DNA from: an uncultured Verrucomicrobia subdivision 3 bacterium
GTDB taxonomy: Bacteria; Verrucomicrobiota; Verrucomicrobiia; Limisphaerales; UBA11358
Direction of reading: 5' to 3'
DNA length: 48,827 bases
NCBI GenBank assembly: GCA_903820285.1
Contig: CAIJGS010000220.1
Span: 1 to 48,827, forward strand
Part shown: in pieces, positions 6,625 through 15,438 of the stretch
Layout: each line of letters begins with the position of its first letter
How positions within the stretch are numbered: the stretch's first letter is position 1
Position numbers and translations under genes: made by a program
The notes under the pieces: model-generated
What the model was told of the DNA's origin: nothing
What the model saw: the letters and a program-made list of their open reading frames with translations, nothing else
Databases searched by the model: none

Positions 6625-8622
6625 ATGAAAATGAACTTGTTGAATCGCGGTGCCGTCGCCGCGCTGGGCGTCCTTTGTCTCGGCCTTCCCGTGGCGCGTC
6701 TGTCGGCCGCCGAATTTTCCCTGGCCAATGATCAGGTCACCCTGACCTGCCAGACCAAAGGTGGCAAACTTTTGCCCGGCCAGTTGACGGATAATAAGAC
6801 CGGCCAGATCGTCAAGCTCGGCACCGATGTTTTCAGCCTGGTCCTTACCAATGGCGACATCCTGCATTCCGGCGATTTCAAACTCAGCGGCAAGCCCCAC
6901 CTCGCGCCGCTCGAAGTGAATGCCGCCGCCTCGCGCTACTCCGACCGCTTGCCCGGTCAGGAACTGGTCGCCGACCTGGTCAGCCCCGATGGCAATTTGC
7001 ACGTGACCTGGCACGCCATCCTGCATGATGGCTCCCGGTATCTCCGTGAACGGGTTTATCTCACCGCGGAAAAATCCAGCTTCCCACTTAAGGCCGTGGG
7101 TCTGTTGGAAACGCCCAACGTCACCGCCCATGCCACCGGTACGGTGGATGGCTCACCGGTGGCCGATGCCACCACGTTCTATGGCGTGGAACATCCGCTC
7201 TCGATCAACCGCGCGGAAATGGGCTATGTCCGCTGTTTCCTGCCCCGGGGCGCGGCCATCCAGACCGGCGAAACCTTTGACTGCTCGCTCGTGGTCGGCT
7301 TTGTCCATCCCGGCCAGCTGCGCCGCGATTTCCTCGCCTATCTCGAACGCGAACGCGCCCATCCCTACCGCCCCTATCTGCATTACAATTCCTGGTACGA
7401 CCTCGGCTACTTCAACAAGTACGATGAGAAGGGTGCCTTGAATGTCATCAACACCTTTGGCCAGGAACTGTCCGTCAAGCGCGGCGTCAAACTGGATTCC
7501 TTCCTGTTCGATGACGGCTGGGACGACAACAAGACCCTCTGGAAATTCCACTCCGGTTTCCCCAACGGCTTCGCCCCCGTGCAGGCGGCGGCCGCCCAGT
7601 ATGGTGCCGCCCCCGGCATCTGGCTCTCCCCCTGGGGTGGCTACGGCGAACCCCACCAGGAACGCATCAAATTCGGCAAGGAACTTGGCTACGAAATCCG
7701 CGATGGCAATTTCTCCCTGGCCGGTCCCAAATACTATGATCGCTTCCGTTCCCTCTGCGTGAATGTCGTTACCAATTGCGGCATTAACATGTTCAAGTTC
7801 GACGGCATTGGCGTGGATGGCAACGATGACACTGGCGCCGGCCTCCGCGATTTCGAGGCCATGCTGAAACTCATCGCCGAACTTCGCTCCCTAAAGCCTG
7901 ACATTTATATCAATCAGACCACCGGCACCTGGCCCTCACCGTTCTGGCTCCTGTATGCCGATTCCATCTGGCGCGGCGGCGAAGACCATTCCTTCGTGGA
8001 TGGCACCGCTCCCGAACGCGAGCGCTGGATTTCCTATAAAGACAACGATGTGCATGATGAAGTGGTTGGCCGCAGCGACCTTTATCCGCTGAACTCACTC
8101 ATGCTGCACGGCATCATTTATGCCAAGCGTGCCCATGGCCTGAACTACGATACCAACAACATCATCCGGTCTGAAATTCGCGCCTTCTTCGGCAACGGCA
8201 CCCAGTTGCAGGAAATGTACATGACCCCCGAATTGCTCACGCAGGAGAACTGGGATGACCTCGCCGATGCCGCGAAATGGTCGCGTGCCAATGCCGACAC
8301 GCTGGTGGACACCCACTGGGTGGGCGGTGCTCCCGCTGACCGCCAGGTTTACGGCTGGGCCTCGTGGTCGCCCAAGAAAGGCATCCTGACCCTGCGCAAT
8401 CCGTCCGCCCGCGTGCAGTCCATTGACATTGATCCCGCGAAAGTATTCGAGCTGCCCGCCGGGGCCGCGCAAACCTACACCGTTGTCAGTCCCTTCAAGG
8501 ACCAGTCTGTGGACATCGCCAAACTCCACGCCGGCGAGGCCACGGCCTTCAAGCTTCAGCCCTTTGAAGTGCTCGTCATTGAAGCCCTGCCCGACGGCAC
8601 ATTGACCAGTCTGAACAAGTAA
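6625..8622 (+). CDS. Secreted clan GH-D glycoside hydrolase (alpha-galactosidase-like)
   Basis: A 665-residue protein from ATG 6625 with a clear signal peptide (MKMNLLNRGAVAALGVLCLG, cleavage near LSAAEF). An N-terminal beta-sandwich (about 30-240) precedes a TIM barrel (about 250-560) and a C-terminal beta domain. Barrel motifs are YNSWYDLGYF, FLFDDGWDD (D296-D297) and MFKFDGIG, whose Asp at 393 fits the GH-D nucleophile. SIWRGGED, with Asp at 454, recalls the WRTTGD acid/base motif of GH27. I therefore infer retaining alpha-galactosidase-type activity outside the cytoplasm, without knowing the substrate. The upstream GTG at 6601 is not preferred because it would precede the signal peptide. 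The gene stands alone, with a strong terminator 26 bp downstream. Confidence 0.8.
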   Translation: MKMNLLNRGAVAALGVLCLGLPVARLSAAEFSLANDQVTLTCQTKGGKLLPGQLTDNKTGQIVKLGTDVFSLVLTNGDILHSGDFKLSGKPHLAPLEVNAAASRYSDRLPGQELVADLVSPDGNLHVTWHAILHDGSRYLRERVYLTAEKSSFPLKAVGLLETPNVTAHATGTVDGSPVADATTFYGVEHPLSINRAEMGYVRCFLPRGAAIQTGETFDCSLVVGFVHPGQLRRDFLAYLERERAHPYRPYLHYNSWYDLGYFNKYDEKGALNVINTFGQELSVKRGVKLDSFLFDDGWDDNKTLWKFHSGFPNGFAPVQAAAAQYGAAPGIWLSPWGGYGEPHQERIKFGKELGYEIRDGNFSLAGPKYYDRFRSLCVNVVTNCGINMFKFDGIGVDGNDDTGAGLRDFEAMLKLIAELRSLKPDIYINQTTGTWPSPFWLLYADSIWRGGEDHSFVDGTAPERERWISYKDNDVHDEVVGRSDLYPLNSLMLHGIIYAKRAHGLNYDTNNIIRSEIRAFFGNGTQLQEMYMTPELLTQENWDDLADAAKWSRANADTLVDTHWVGGAPADRQVYGWASWSPKKGILTLRNPSARVQSIDIDPAKVFELPAGAAQTYTVVSPFKDQSVDIAKLHAGEATAFKLQPFEVLVIEALPDGTLTSLNK

Positions 8623-8647
8623 TCTAAAAGTAGTATTTGCTAGCAGA

Positions 8648-8681
8648 ACAGGGCGGCCCATCCGGGCCGCCCTGTATTTTT
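8648..8681 (+). terminator. Intrinsic terminator of the GH-D gene
   Basis: Stem CAGGGCGGCCC (8649-8659) pairs perfectly with GGGCCGCCCTG (8664-8674) around ATCC, with an additional A-T pair at the base. TATTTTT follows at once. It lies 26 bp after the stop codon and is the best intrinsic terminator in the left half of the window. Confidence 0.92.
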
Positions 8682-8716
8682 AAGGGCTGCCGTTCCGCAA
8701 TTCCACCGTGCTGTGG

Positions 8717-8756
8717 CCATTGGATGTTGGGTGTTCGGCGTTGGATTTTGGATGTT
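8717..8756 (-). repeat. CCAACACC-family repeat, inverted copy
   Basis: On the plus strand it reads CCATTGGATGTTGGGTGTTC and onward to GGATGTT, the reverse complement of the family at 5553-5585. Its first 19 bases from 8720 match 6415-6433 at 17 positions. Confidence 0.5.
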
Positions 8757-8836
8757 TATTTTCACTTCTCCATAAAGGGCCAAAGGCCGGCTGGCCATGC
8801 AGGTCGCAGCCAAGAATGCCAACGGAACACTTCCGG

Positions 8837-8993
8837 GCGAATCCTGACGCTGCCTCTGTAGGCTAAAAAGCTGAGCACCACCTCACCCCGGCCCTCTCCC
8901 CCATTTATCAATGGCGGAGAGGGAGATAGCCCGTCGTGCGACCGGTTTGCTGCCAGATCATGGTTATGGATTGGGGGCAGTGTCAAGATGCGC
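8837..8993. repeat. Two opposed copies of a 21-bp dispersed element
   Basis: A plus-strand copy at 8837-8857 (GCGAATCCTGACGCTGCCTC plus one base) and a minus-strand copy at 8973-8993 bound this interval. A third copy, plus strand, lies at 24491-24511 and matches the minus-strand copy at 18 of 21 positions. The shared core is ATCyTGACrCTG. All three are intergenic and near other repeats. Function unknown. Confidence 0.4.
8892..8923. repeat. CCCTCTCC/GGAGAGGG hairpin element
   Basis: Outer arms CCCTCTCC (8892-8899) and GGAGAGGG (8916-8923) and inner arms CCAT and ATGG form an imperfect hairpin, preceded by CCTCACCCCGG. Similar pyrimidine-purine palindromes are at 5483-5518 and 41467-41498. This composition is common in interspersed extragenic palindromes of many bacteria. 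Confidence 0.5.
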
Positions 8994-9109
8994 CCAACAC
9001 CGCCCATGTTGGGAATAATGGCTTGCAAATTTTTCGGGCAAGACGAAACTCACGAAATGCCCACGCGGGTTGAGCTTGGAAGCCTGCCAAGCGATCCCGA
9101 TTGAATTTC

Positions 9110-9646
9110 ATGAAAGCCATCTTTGCCTGGTGCGTCCGGATTTGTGCGGTGGTGACGTTCGGGGCCGGGATATATGCGATCGCGCACTTTTTAATCCCCA
9201 CCTTCCAGCGTCCCATGACCGAATATCTGGTTACCGGAAAATCGGATTTGACGGGTGCTGATTGCATTCATTTTAAGGAGCTCGATCATTCCGGGGAGAC
9301 CATGGAATATTATTTCCTTCATCATGGCTGGTTCTATCTGGAAGCGCAGTCGGGCGATCACCTGCGGGTTGCGCCGGCGATGGGCAGCAATATCTGGGGT
9401 GATGGCTACCGGCAATTGGTGCGGGATGGCCGGATCGTTGCCCGCAGTTTTTCGGATGAGCAGCTTTGGCTCCTGCTATTTATCATCACCGCCTTGCTTC
9501 CGGGGTTGGTGTTTTTGCCGGCCAAAAACAAAGTGGCATTGAGGGTGATTTGGGGCGTGGCGGTGACCGGCGAAGTCATCGTGATCGGCACCTTTTTGTT
9601 TTGGGCCGTCCTCATTTACGCGCTGGGGCATTCGACGGGTTGTTAA
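9110..9646 (+). CDS. Small membrane protein of unknown function
   Basis: A 178-residue protein I do not recognise. ATG 9110 is preferred over the TTG at 9101. An N-terminal hydrophobic helix (residues about 5-28, AWCVRICAVVTFGAGIYAIA) is followed by a soluble segment of about 90 residues rich in aromatic and acidic residues (EYYFLHHGWFYLEAQSGDHL). Two C-terminal hydrophobic segments follow at about 122-140 and 147-172. One reading is a membrane-anchored protein with an exposed central domain. It lies alone between a repeat-rich spacer and the first giant secreted protein gene, with no ribosome site visible. Coding is supported by length, hydrophobicity pattern and absence of a better overlapping frame. 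Confidence 0.65.
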   Translation: MKAIFAWCVRICAVVTFGAGIYAIAHFLIPTFQRPMTEYLVTGKSDLTGADCIHFKELDHSGETMEYYFLHHGWFYLEAQSGDHLRVAPAMGSNIWGDGYRQLVRDGRIVARSFSDEQLWLLLFIITALLPGLVFLPAKNKVALRVIWGVAVTGEVIVIGTFLFWAVLIYALGHSTGC

Positions 9647-9716
9647 TTGCCCCGTATTTTCCATCCGCAGCGTTCCATCCTCAAGCTTCGTTTATTCCTG
9701 CCCTCCCGCCTTCATT

Positions 9717-9734
9717 CTCACCCAAATGTGGTAT
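9717..9734 (+). promoter_or_regulatory. Conserved upstream motif, copy 2
   Basis: CTCACCCAAATGTGGTAT lies 51 bp before the GTG start of the 1781-residue protein. It fits the same 18-nt consensus as 6450, 15224 and 33119 without gaps. TGGTATGCT here would also satisfy an extended minus-10 pattern. Confidence 0.55.
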
Positions 9735-9785
9735 GCTATGCCTTGAAAGGTGCTGGTATGATACTGAAAATAAGTACCTGTCATC

Positions 9786-12700
9786 GTGCAACTCCAACTT
9801 GATTTCCCCCAACGGATTGCTGTCCGTTGTCACCTGCGGTCAATTGTCCTGCTGCTGGTGCTTGCCTGCGCAGCCCTGCTTCCCGGCCCGGCCCGGGGCG
9901 GAACGTGGTCGTCGCTCGCCCATCAGGCACCCGGCGGCGTTTCCCTGATGCTGCTGCTGACCGATGGCACCGTCATGTGCCAGAACAGCGGCAACACCGC
10001 CTGGTATCAGCTTACGCCGGATATCCACGGCAGTTATCTGAACGGCACGTGGAGCACGCTCGCCCCCATGCATGATTCGCGGCGTTACTATTCCTCGCAA
10101 GTATTGCGCGATGGCCGGGTTTTCGTGGCCGGCGGCGAATACGGCACGGGTGGCTCCCATGCCGAGGTTTACAATCCGCTCAGCAATTCCTGGCTCCAGG
10201 CCCCCGATCCCGGACGCAATCTCATCGATGCCATTTCCGAAACCCTCCCCAACGGCAATGTCTTTGAACCTTCCATTGCCACCGGCGATCCCTGCCTCAT
10301 TTACAACATTGTCTCCAACTCCTGGTCCGCCGCCGCGGTCGGCTACGATGGTCAGGACGAAGCCGCCTGGGTGAAGCTGCCCGATAACAGCATTCTCACC
10401 ATCGACCCCTTTGGGCAGAACACCGAGCGTTATATTCCTGCAATCAACAAATGGGTCGTGGACGGCACGGTGCCGGTGCCCATGTACGGTTATGGCGGGG
10501 AACTGGGACCCGGCTTTCTGCTGCCCAACGGCAAGGCATTTTATATTGGCGCCACCAATAATACGGCCATTTATACCCCCACCGGCACCACCAATGCCGG
10601 CGTCTGGGTGGCTGGCCCCAACATTCCCAACAATCTCGGTGCCGTGGATGCCCCCGCCGCCATGATGCCTAACGGCAATATCCTCTGCGCCCTCGGCACC
10701 AACACCAGCTATGGCTCAACCACCTATTTTTACGAGTATAATTACGTCACCAATTCCTTTACACAGGTCACCAGCCCCACCGGTGGCAGCACGGCCGCCG
10801 CCTCGCCTTACGGCACCACCATGCTCGATCTGCCCGATGGCACCGTCCTCTTTTCCGGCTTTGGCAGCCAGCTTTACGATTATCAGCCCGGCGGCACGCC
10901 CGTGACCAATGGCATTCCCAACATCGCGAGTGTCACCACGAATGTAGACGGATCGTTCCATGTGACCGGCACCCTTTTTAACGGCATCTCCGAAGGCGCG
11001 GCCTACGGCGACGATTCGCAGATGGTCAGCGCCTATCCCATCGCCCGCATTACCAATTCCACCGGCAACGTCCTCTACTGTCGCACCTACAACTGGAGCG
11101 TTTGCAGCGTCATGACCGGCACCAACGTGGTGACCACCGAAATGACCCTGCCGCCGGGCTTGCTGGCCGGCACCTATCCGCTCTTCGTCACCGCCAACGG
11201 CATCAGTTCCGCCCCGTATTCATTGACCATCGCGGGTACGCCGTTGCCCGCGGTCCGGTCGCTTACATTCTCCACGATTGCGGCCAGCCAGATGGCCTTT
11301 CGCTGGAACGCCATCGGCCTCACGGAAACCGGCTATGTCGTCCAGCGTTCCACCAACGGCACCAACTTCGCCACGCTCGCCATACTTGCCAGCAGCACGA
11401 CCAATTACACGGATAGCAGTGTCACGCCGCTGGGTCAGTATTACTACCGGGTTATGGGCACCAATGCGACGGGCTTGGGTAATGCCGCCCAGCCGATCTT
11501 CGCGGCGTCGCTCCCCACCGTGGCTGCCGCCGCCCCCTGGCAGTCCGCTGATGTGGGCGCGGTCCAGGGCAGCGGTGCCACCGGCACCAACACCGGCACC
11601 TTCACCCTCATTGGTTCGGGCAATGGCATCGGTGGCGACAATGACCAGTTTCAATTTGCGTACCAGCCCGTCGCCGGTGATGTCACCATTACCGCGCGCG
11701 TACTCACCAATCAAAACACCGGTTCCAATGCGCTCGCCGGCGTCATGATTCGTAACAGCCTTGGCAGCGATGTCGCCGGTGCCCTGATGGCTTTCGATGG
11801 CGGCGCGCAAAGCTCGATCTTTGAACACCGCGACGATTCCGCCGGACTGGCCACCTACGGGTTGAAATTGTATGGCGAACCCAACGAAGACGACGGCGAT
11901 GAGGCACCCTCCGGCAGTGGTGGCAGCGGCGGCACCACGATTATTTCCCAACCGGCCAGCGCGCCGCTCTGGGTGCGCCTCGTGCGCAGTGGCAACACCG
12001 TTACCGGCTACACCTCCACCAATGGCACCAACTGGAGCCTCCAGGATTCCAACACGCTGAGCCTGGCCCCCGTCGTTTACGTTGGCCTCGCCGTCACCAG
12101 TGGCAATTATAATCAGCTCAACACCTCCACCTTCGACAATGTCACTGTCACCGGCAACCTCGCGCTCACGCCGCCGCCCGTGGCCCAATGGAAACTGGAT
12201 GAAACCGCCGGCACCAACGCCGAGGATTCCGTGGACAGCTTCGACGGTCTCTACAACAACGTCATCCTCGGCCAGCCCGGGGCCACGCCCGATACCGGCT
12301 ACGCCGCCAGCTTCAACGGCACCAGCGCCAACATCACGCTGCCGCCCATCAATCTGAATTCCAATGTCCTGACCATCACGGCCTGGGTGAACCGCAACGG
12401 CACCCAGAATGCCTGGTCTGGAATTCTCTTCGGGCGCGGCACCACCGCCGATGGCTTGCACTTCGGCACCACCAATGAACTGCGCTATACCTGGAATAAC
12501 AACGCCAGCACTTATAACTTCAGCTCCGGCCTGGTGGTGCCCAACAACCAGTGGACCTTCGTGGCACTCGTCATCGAACCCACCCGTGCGCGGCTCTTCA
12601 TGGTCACCAACGGCGTGCTCGCCAGCGCCACCAACAATGTTGCCAATGCCGCCGTGCTCGCCTTTGATGGCACCACCTGCATTGGCCAGGATTCCAGCAG

Positions 12701-15131
12701 CAGCAGCCGTTACTACAATGGCCTATTGGATGAAGTGCAGCTCTTCAATCAGGCCCTGACCCCCGCGCAACTCACCGCCTTTGCCACCGCGCCAACGATC
12801 ACCTTCACCACGCCGACCAATAACCAGGAATTCCTGACTCCGGCCAATGTGAACATCGCCGCCAGCCTCGCTGGCACCAGCGGCCACACCATCAACCTGG
12901 TGCAGTTCTTCAATAACGGCACGCTTATTGGCCAGACCGCCACGCCGCCCTATACCAATACCTTGACCAATCTACCCAGCGGCACCTATCCGTTGTCCGC
13001 GCGGTTGTACTATGACTCCGGCTATGCCGTCAGTCTGGCTCCCATCAACGTCATTGTCGAAACCGCCCCGGCCGTTCCGCCGAACCTCGTTGCCACGCCG
13101 GTGGCAGCCAATCTCGTGTTCGTCTCCTGGTCACCCGTAACCGGTGCCGATGGTTACGTGCTCAGCCGGGGCGGCACGCCCATCGCCAGCTTATCCACCA
13201 CCAATTTTTATTTGGACTCCTCACTGTCCGGCGGGGTGAGCTATTGCTACACCGTCACCGCCACCAACCACGTCGGCAGCTCTGCCGCGAGTCCTTCCGC
13301 CTGTGCCTTGACGCCCGCCGCCATCGCCACCCTCAACTGGGATGCGGGCAGCTCCGGCACCGGCCCGCAGGACGGCAGCGATAACTGGGGCACCGGCGCC
13401 ACCACCTGGTGGAATGGAAGTGCCGCCACCGCCTGGACCGACGGGGCGCTCGCCGTCTTTGGCAATGGCACCACCACCAACTGTCTGGTCACCATCCTCA
13501 ACGACATTACACCTGGCGGCATCCTGTTCAACATCACCGGTGGCGGCAGCTATAACATTACGAACAGCGCCAACTCCATCAACCTCTCCGGCAGCCCGCA
13601 AATCGTCGTTAACGGCAACGCCACCATTAGCGCCACGCTTAAAGGCACCGGCCAGTTGAACAAAACCGGCCCCGGCACACTCACGCTCACCGCCGCCAAT
13701 ACCAACTCCGGTGCCATCTCGATCAGCGGCGGCCGGGTCATTGCCACCGTCGCTCCCTGGTACTCGCCCCGCAGCATCGGTTCCGGCGCACTGACCGTCA
13801 GCAACAACGCCATCGCCGAATTCACTGGGTCGCACGGCTTTGGGGCCGATGCCAGCGGCCGTTCCGCCACCCTGGCCAATGGTGGCACGCTCCAGTTCGA
13901 CAAGGAAAACTACGTTAGCGGCCTCACCATGACGGCTGGGAACATCATGGGTGCCGGCGAACTGCGCTCCGAAGCCGTTACCTACACCATTAACGGCGCC
14001 ACCAACAGCTCCGCCATCAGCTGCGGGGTCAACCTCGTCAGCACCTGCACCTTTAATGTTGCCAACGGCGCCGCCCCGGTGGATCTGCTGATCAGCGGTG
14101 GCATTTATGGTTCCGGCGGCTTCACCAAGAGCGGCACCGGACTGCTGCAATTCACCGGGGCCGGCACTTACGCCGGCACCACGACCATCAGTGCCGGAAC
14201 CCTGCAGGTGGATGGCTCCCTCAGCACCAATAACATCACCGTCCAAAGCGGCGCCATCCTCGCCGGCAATGGCACCGTGGGCGGTCCCGCCACCATCAAC
14301 AGCGGTGGCACGCTCGCCCCCGGCGATGGCGCCATCGGCGGCCTGTTCTTCCTGGCGAACGCCACCTTGAACGCAGGTTCCAAAACCATCCTGAAACTCA
14401 CCAAGGCAGGCGGAGCCCCGGATAACGACCTTATTTCCACTCTCGGCACCCTGACCTTGGGTGGTACGCTGACGGTCACGAACACCGCCACGAACGCCCT
14501 CGCTGCCGGCGACAGCTTCGACCTGCTGAACGCCACCACCTTCAGCGGCACATTCAGCAGCAAAACCCTCCCGGTTCTCGCCACCAACCTCGTGTGGGAC
14601 ACCTCCCTGCTGACCAGCGCCGGCATTCTCACTGTCGCTGCCCTGCCAGCCGTTATCGTTTCACCCGCCACCACGAATATCCTGTCCGGTGCCAGTGCCC
14701 AGCTGACCGCCACCGCCAGCGGAACCTTCCCGCTGAATTATCAATGGTATGATAAAAATACCAACGCCATCGCCGGGGCCACCAATGCAACCTTGCTGCT
14801 CGCTGCGGTCACCACCGCCGCCACGGGCAATTATAACGTCATCGTGACCAACCTCTATGGCCGCGCCACCAATGTCAGTGCGGTCAACGTTTCCGCGCCC
14901 GTTCCGCCTTTGCTCAGCAGCGCCGGGGTCTTGAATGGCGGCGGCTTTGCCCTTTCCGGCACCGGCACCGCCGGCCAGGCGTATGTGTTGCTCGGCGCTT
15001 CCAATCTGGTCCCGCCCATCGTCTGGCTGCCATTGGCCACGAACTCCGCCGACACCAACGGCAACTTCAATTTTAATGATCCCCAGGCCACCAACTGGCC
15101 CCAACGCTTTTACCGGCTTACCACCCCATGA
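9786..15131 (+). CDS. Giant secreted multidomain protein: kelch/galactose-oxidase-like propeller, FN3, LamG, PATR repeats
   Basis: A 1781-residue surface or secreted protein. GTG 9786 is used because an in-frame TAA at 9771 blocks earlier starts. A signal peptide follows (RSIVLLLVLACAALLPGPAR). Domains inferred in order: galactose-oxidase/kelch-like propeller (about 40-390; VFVAGGEYGTGGSHAEVYNP), FN3 (485-560), a lectin-like beta-sandwich (585-790; FQFAYQPVAGDVTITARV), LamG/concanavalin (797-1000; VAQWKLDETAG), an Ig-like domain (1001-1093) and FN3 (1098-1175). Autotransporter-associated beta-strand repeats (1182-1618; GPGTLTLTAANTNSGAISI) and an Ig-like domain (1618-1705) come next. The tail (1713-1781) ends RFYRLTTP. 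No outer-membrane barrel or PEP-CTERM signal is present. The likely role is carbohydrate binding or surface structure; copper-oxidase activity is not claimed. Confidence 0.85.
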   Translation: MQLQLDFPQRIAVRCHLRSIVLLLVLACAALLPGPARGGTWSSLAHQAPGGVSLMLLLTDGTVMCQNSGNTAWYQLTPDIHGSYLNGTWSTLAPMHDSRRYYSSQVLRDGRVFVAGGEYGTGGSHAEVYNPLSNSWLQAPDPGRNLIDAISETLPNGNVFEPSIATGDPCLIYNIVSNSWSAAAVGYDGQDEAAWVKLPDNSILTIDPFGQNTERYIPAINKWVVDGTVPVPMYGYGGELGPGFLLPNGKAFYIGATNNTAIYTPTGTTNAGVWVAGPNIPNNLGAVDAPAAMMPNGNILCALGTNTSYGSTTYFYEYNYVTNSFTQVTSPTGGSTAAASPYGTTMLDLPDGTVLFSGFGSQLYDYQPGGTPVTNGIPNIASVTTNVDGSFHVTGTLFNGISEGAAYGDDSQMVSAYPIARITNSTGNVLYCRTYNWSVCSVMTGTNVVTTEMTLPPGLLAGTYPLFVTANGISSAPYSLTIAGTPLPAVRSLTFSTIAASQMAFRWNAIGLTETGYVVQRSTNGTNFATLAILASSTTNYTDSSVTPLGQYYYRVMGTNATGLGNAAQPIFAASLPTVAAAAPWQSADVGAVQGSGATGTNTGTFTLIGSGNGIGGDNDQFQFAYQPVAGDVTITARVLTNQNTGSNALAGVMIRNSLGSDVAGALMAFDGGAQSSIFEHRDDSAGLATYGLKLYGEPNEDDGDEAPSGSGGSGGTTIISQPASAPLWVRLVRSGNTVTGYTSTNGTNWSLQDSNTLSLAPVVYVGLAVTSGNYNQLNTSTFDNVTVTGNLALTPPPVAQWKLDETAGTNAEDSVDSFDGLYNNVILGQPGATPDTGYAASFNGTSANITLPPINLNSNVLTITAWVNRNGTQNAWSGILFGRGTTADGLHFGTTNELRYTWNNNASTYNFSSGLVVPNNQWTFVALVIEPTRARLFMVTNGVLASATNNVANAAVLAFDGTTCIGQDSSSSSRYYNGLLDEVQLFNQALTPAQLTAFATAPTITFTTPTNNQEFLTPANVNIAASLAGTSGHTINLVQFFNNGTLIGQTATPPYTNTLTNLPSGTYPLSARLYYDSGYAVSLAPINVIVETAPAVPPNLVATPVAANLVFVSWSPVTGADGYVLSRGGTPIASLSTTNFYLDSSLSGGVSYCYTVTATNHVGSSAASPSACALTPAAIATLNWDAGSSGTGPQDGSDNWGTGATTWWNGSAATAWTDGALAVFGNGTTTNCLVTILNDITPGGILFNITGGGSYNITNSANSINLSGSPQIVVNGNATISATLKGTGQLNKTGPGTLTLTAANTNSGAISISGGRVIATVAPWYSPRSIGSGALTVSNNAIAEFTGSHGFGADASGRSATLANGGTLQFDKENYVSGLTMTAGNIMGAGELRSEAVTYTINGATNSSAISCGVNLVSTCTFNVANGAAPVDLLISGGIYGSGGFTKSGTGLLQFTGAGTYAGTTTISAGTLQVDGSLSTNNITVQSGAILAGNGTVGGPATINSGGTLAPGDGAIGGLFFLANATLNAGSKTILKLTKAGGAPDNDLISTLGTLTLGGTLTVTNTATNALAAGDSFDLLNATTFSGTFSSKTLPVLATNLVWDTSLLTSAGILTVAALPAVIVSPATTNILSGASAQLTATASGTFPLNYQWYDKNTNAIAGATNATLLLAAVTTAATGNYNVIVTNLYGRATNVSAVNVSAPVPPLLSSAGVLNGGGFALSGTGTAGQAYVLLGASNLVPPIVWLPLATNSADTNGNFNFNDPQATNWPQRFYRLTTP

Positions 15132-15438
15132 TCCCCGCGCCATGCCCGCCGGGCATATGATCATATTTTAATGACTCTATTTTAACCATGACTGCCCGGA
15201 TTTTGATACGCCCGGCGCCAATCCTCCCCCGAATGTGGTATGGTTGCTTTTTTATCAGCTGATATTCTGGATAAGTAAAGTGAGAAACGTGCAACAATCC
15301 AAATGTTACCTGACGTATTTTTCCCTTGGAGGTCGTGTCGAAAGTTAATTTAAATCCGGAGCGCTCCGTCCATTGTGCCTATGGACGGGGACATCCGGCA
15401 GCTATCAGAACAGCCCTAAAAACCTGCATCAAACCCTT
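15132..15438. other. 307-bp spacer upstream of the second giant gene
   Basis: It holds a weak stem-loop, ATGCCC-GCC-GGGCAT at 15142-15156 followed by ATGATCATATTTTAA, which could serve as a weak terminator for the first giant gene. The conserved motif lies at 15224-15241. A GGAGGT sequence at about 15328 does not precede a usable in-frame start. No RNA gene was recognised. Confidence 0.5.
15224..15241 (+). promoter_or_regulatory. Conserved upstream motif, copy 3
   Basis: CTCCCCCGAATGTGGTAT lies 197 bp before the ATG of the 2922-residue protein. It differs from copy 1 (6450) only at one of 18 positions. The long leader between motif and ATG leaves room for a 5-prime untranslated region if this is a promoter. 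Confidence 0.55.

Larger units (their letters stand above)
8682..9109. other. Gene-free repeat-rich spacer
   Basis: No convincing gene. The tract holds an inverted relative of the CCAACACC repeat (8717-8756), a pyrimidine/purine hairpin element (8881-8925) and two opposed copies of a 21-bp element (8837-8857 plus, 8973-8993 minus). A third copy of that element is at 24491-24511. The short frames spanning this tract are repeat-derived. Confidence 0.6.

Noticed and set aside
6037-7131. Minus-strand 364-codon frame over the GH-D gene start
   Set aside because: It spans a non-coding repeat spacer and the antisense of a clear signal-peptide-bearing hydrolase, with no protein features of its own.
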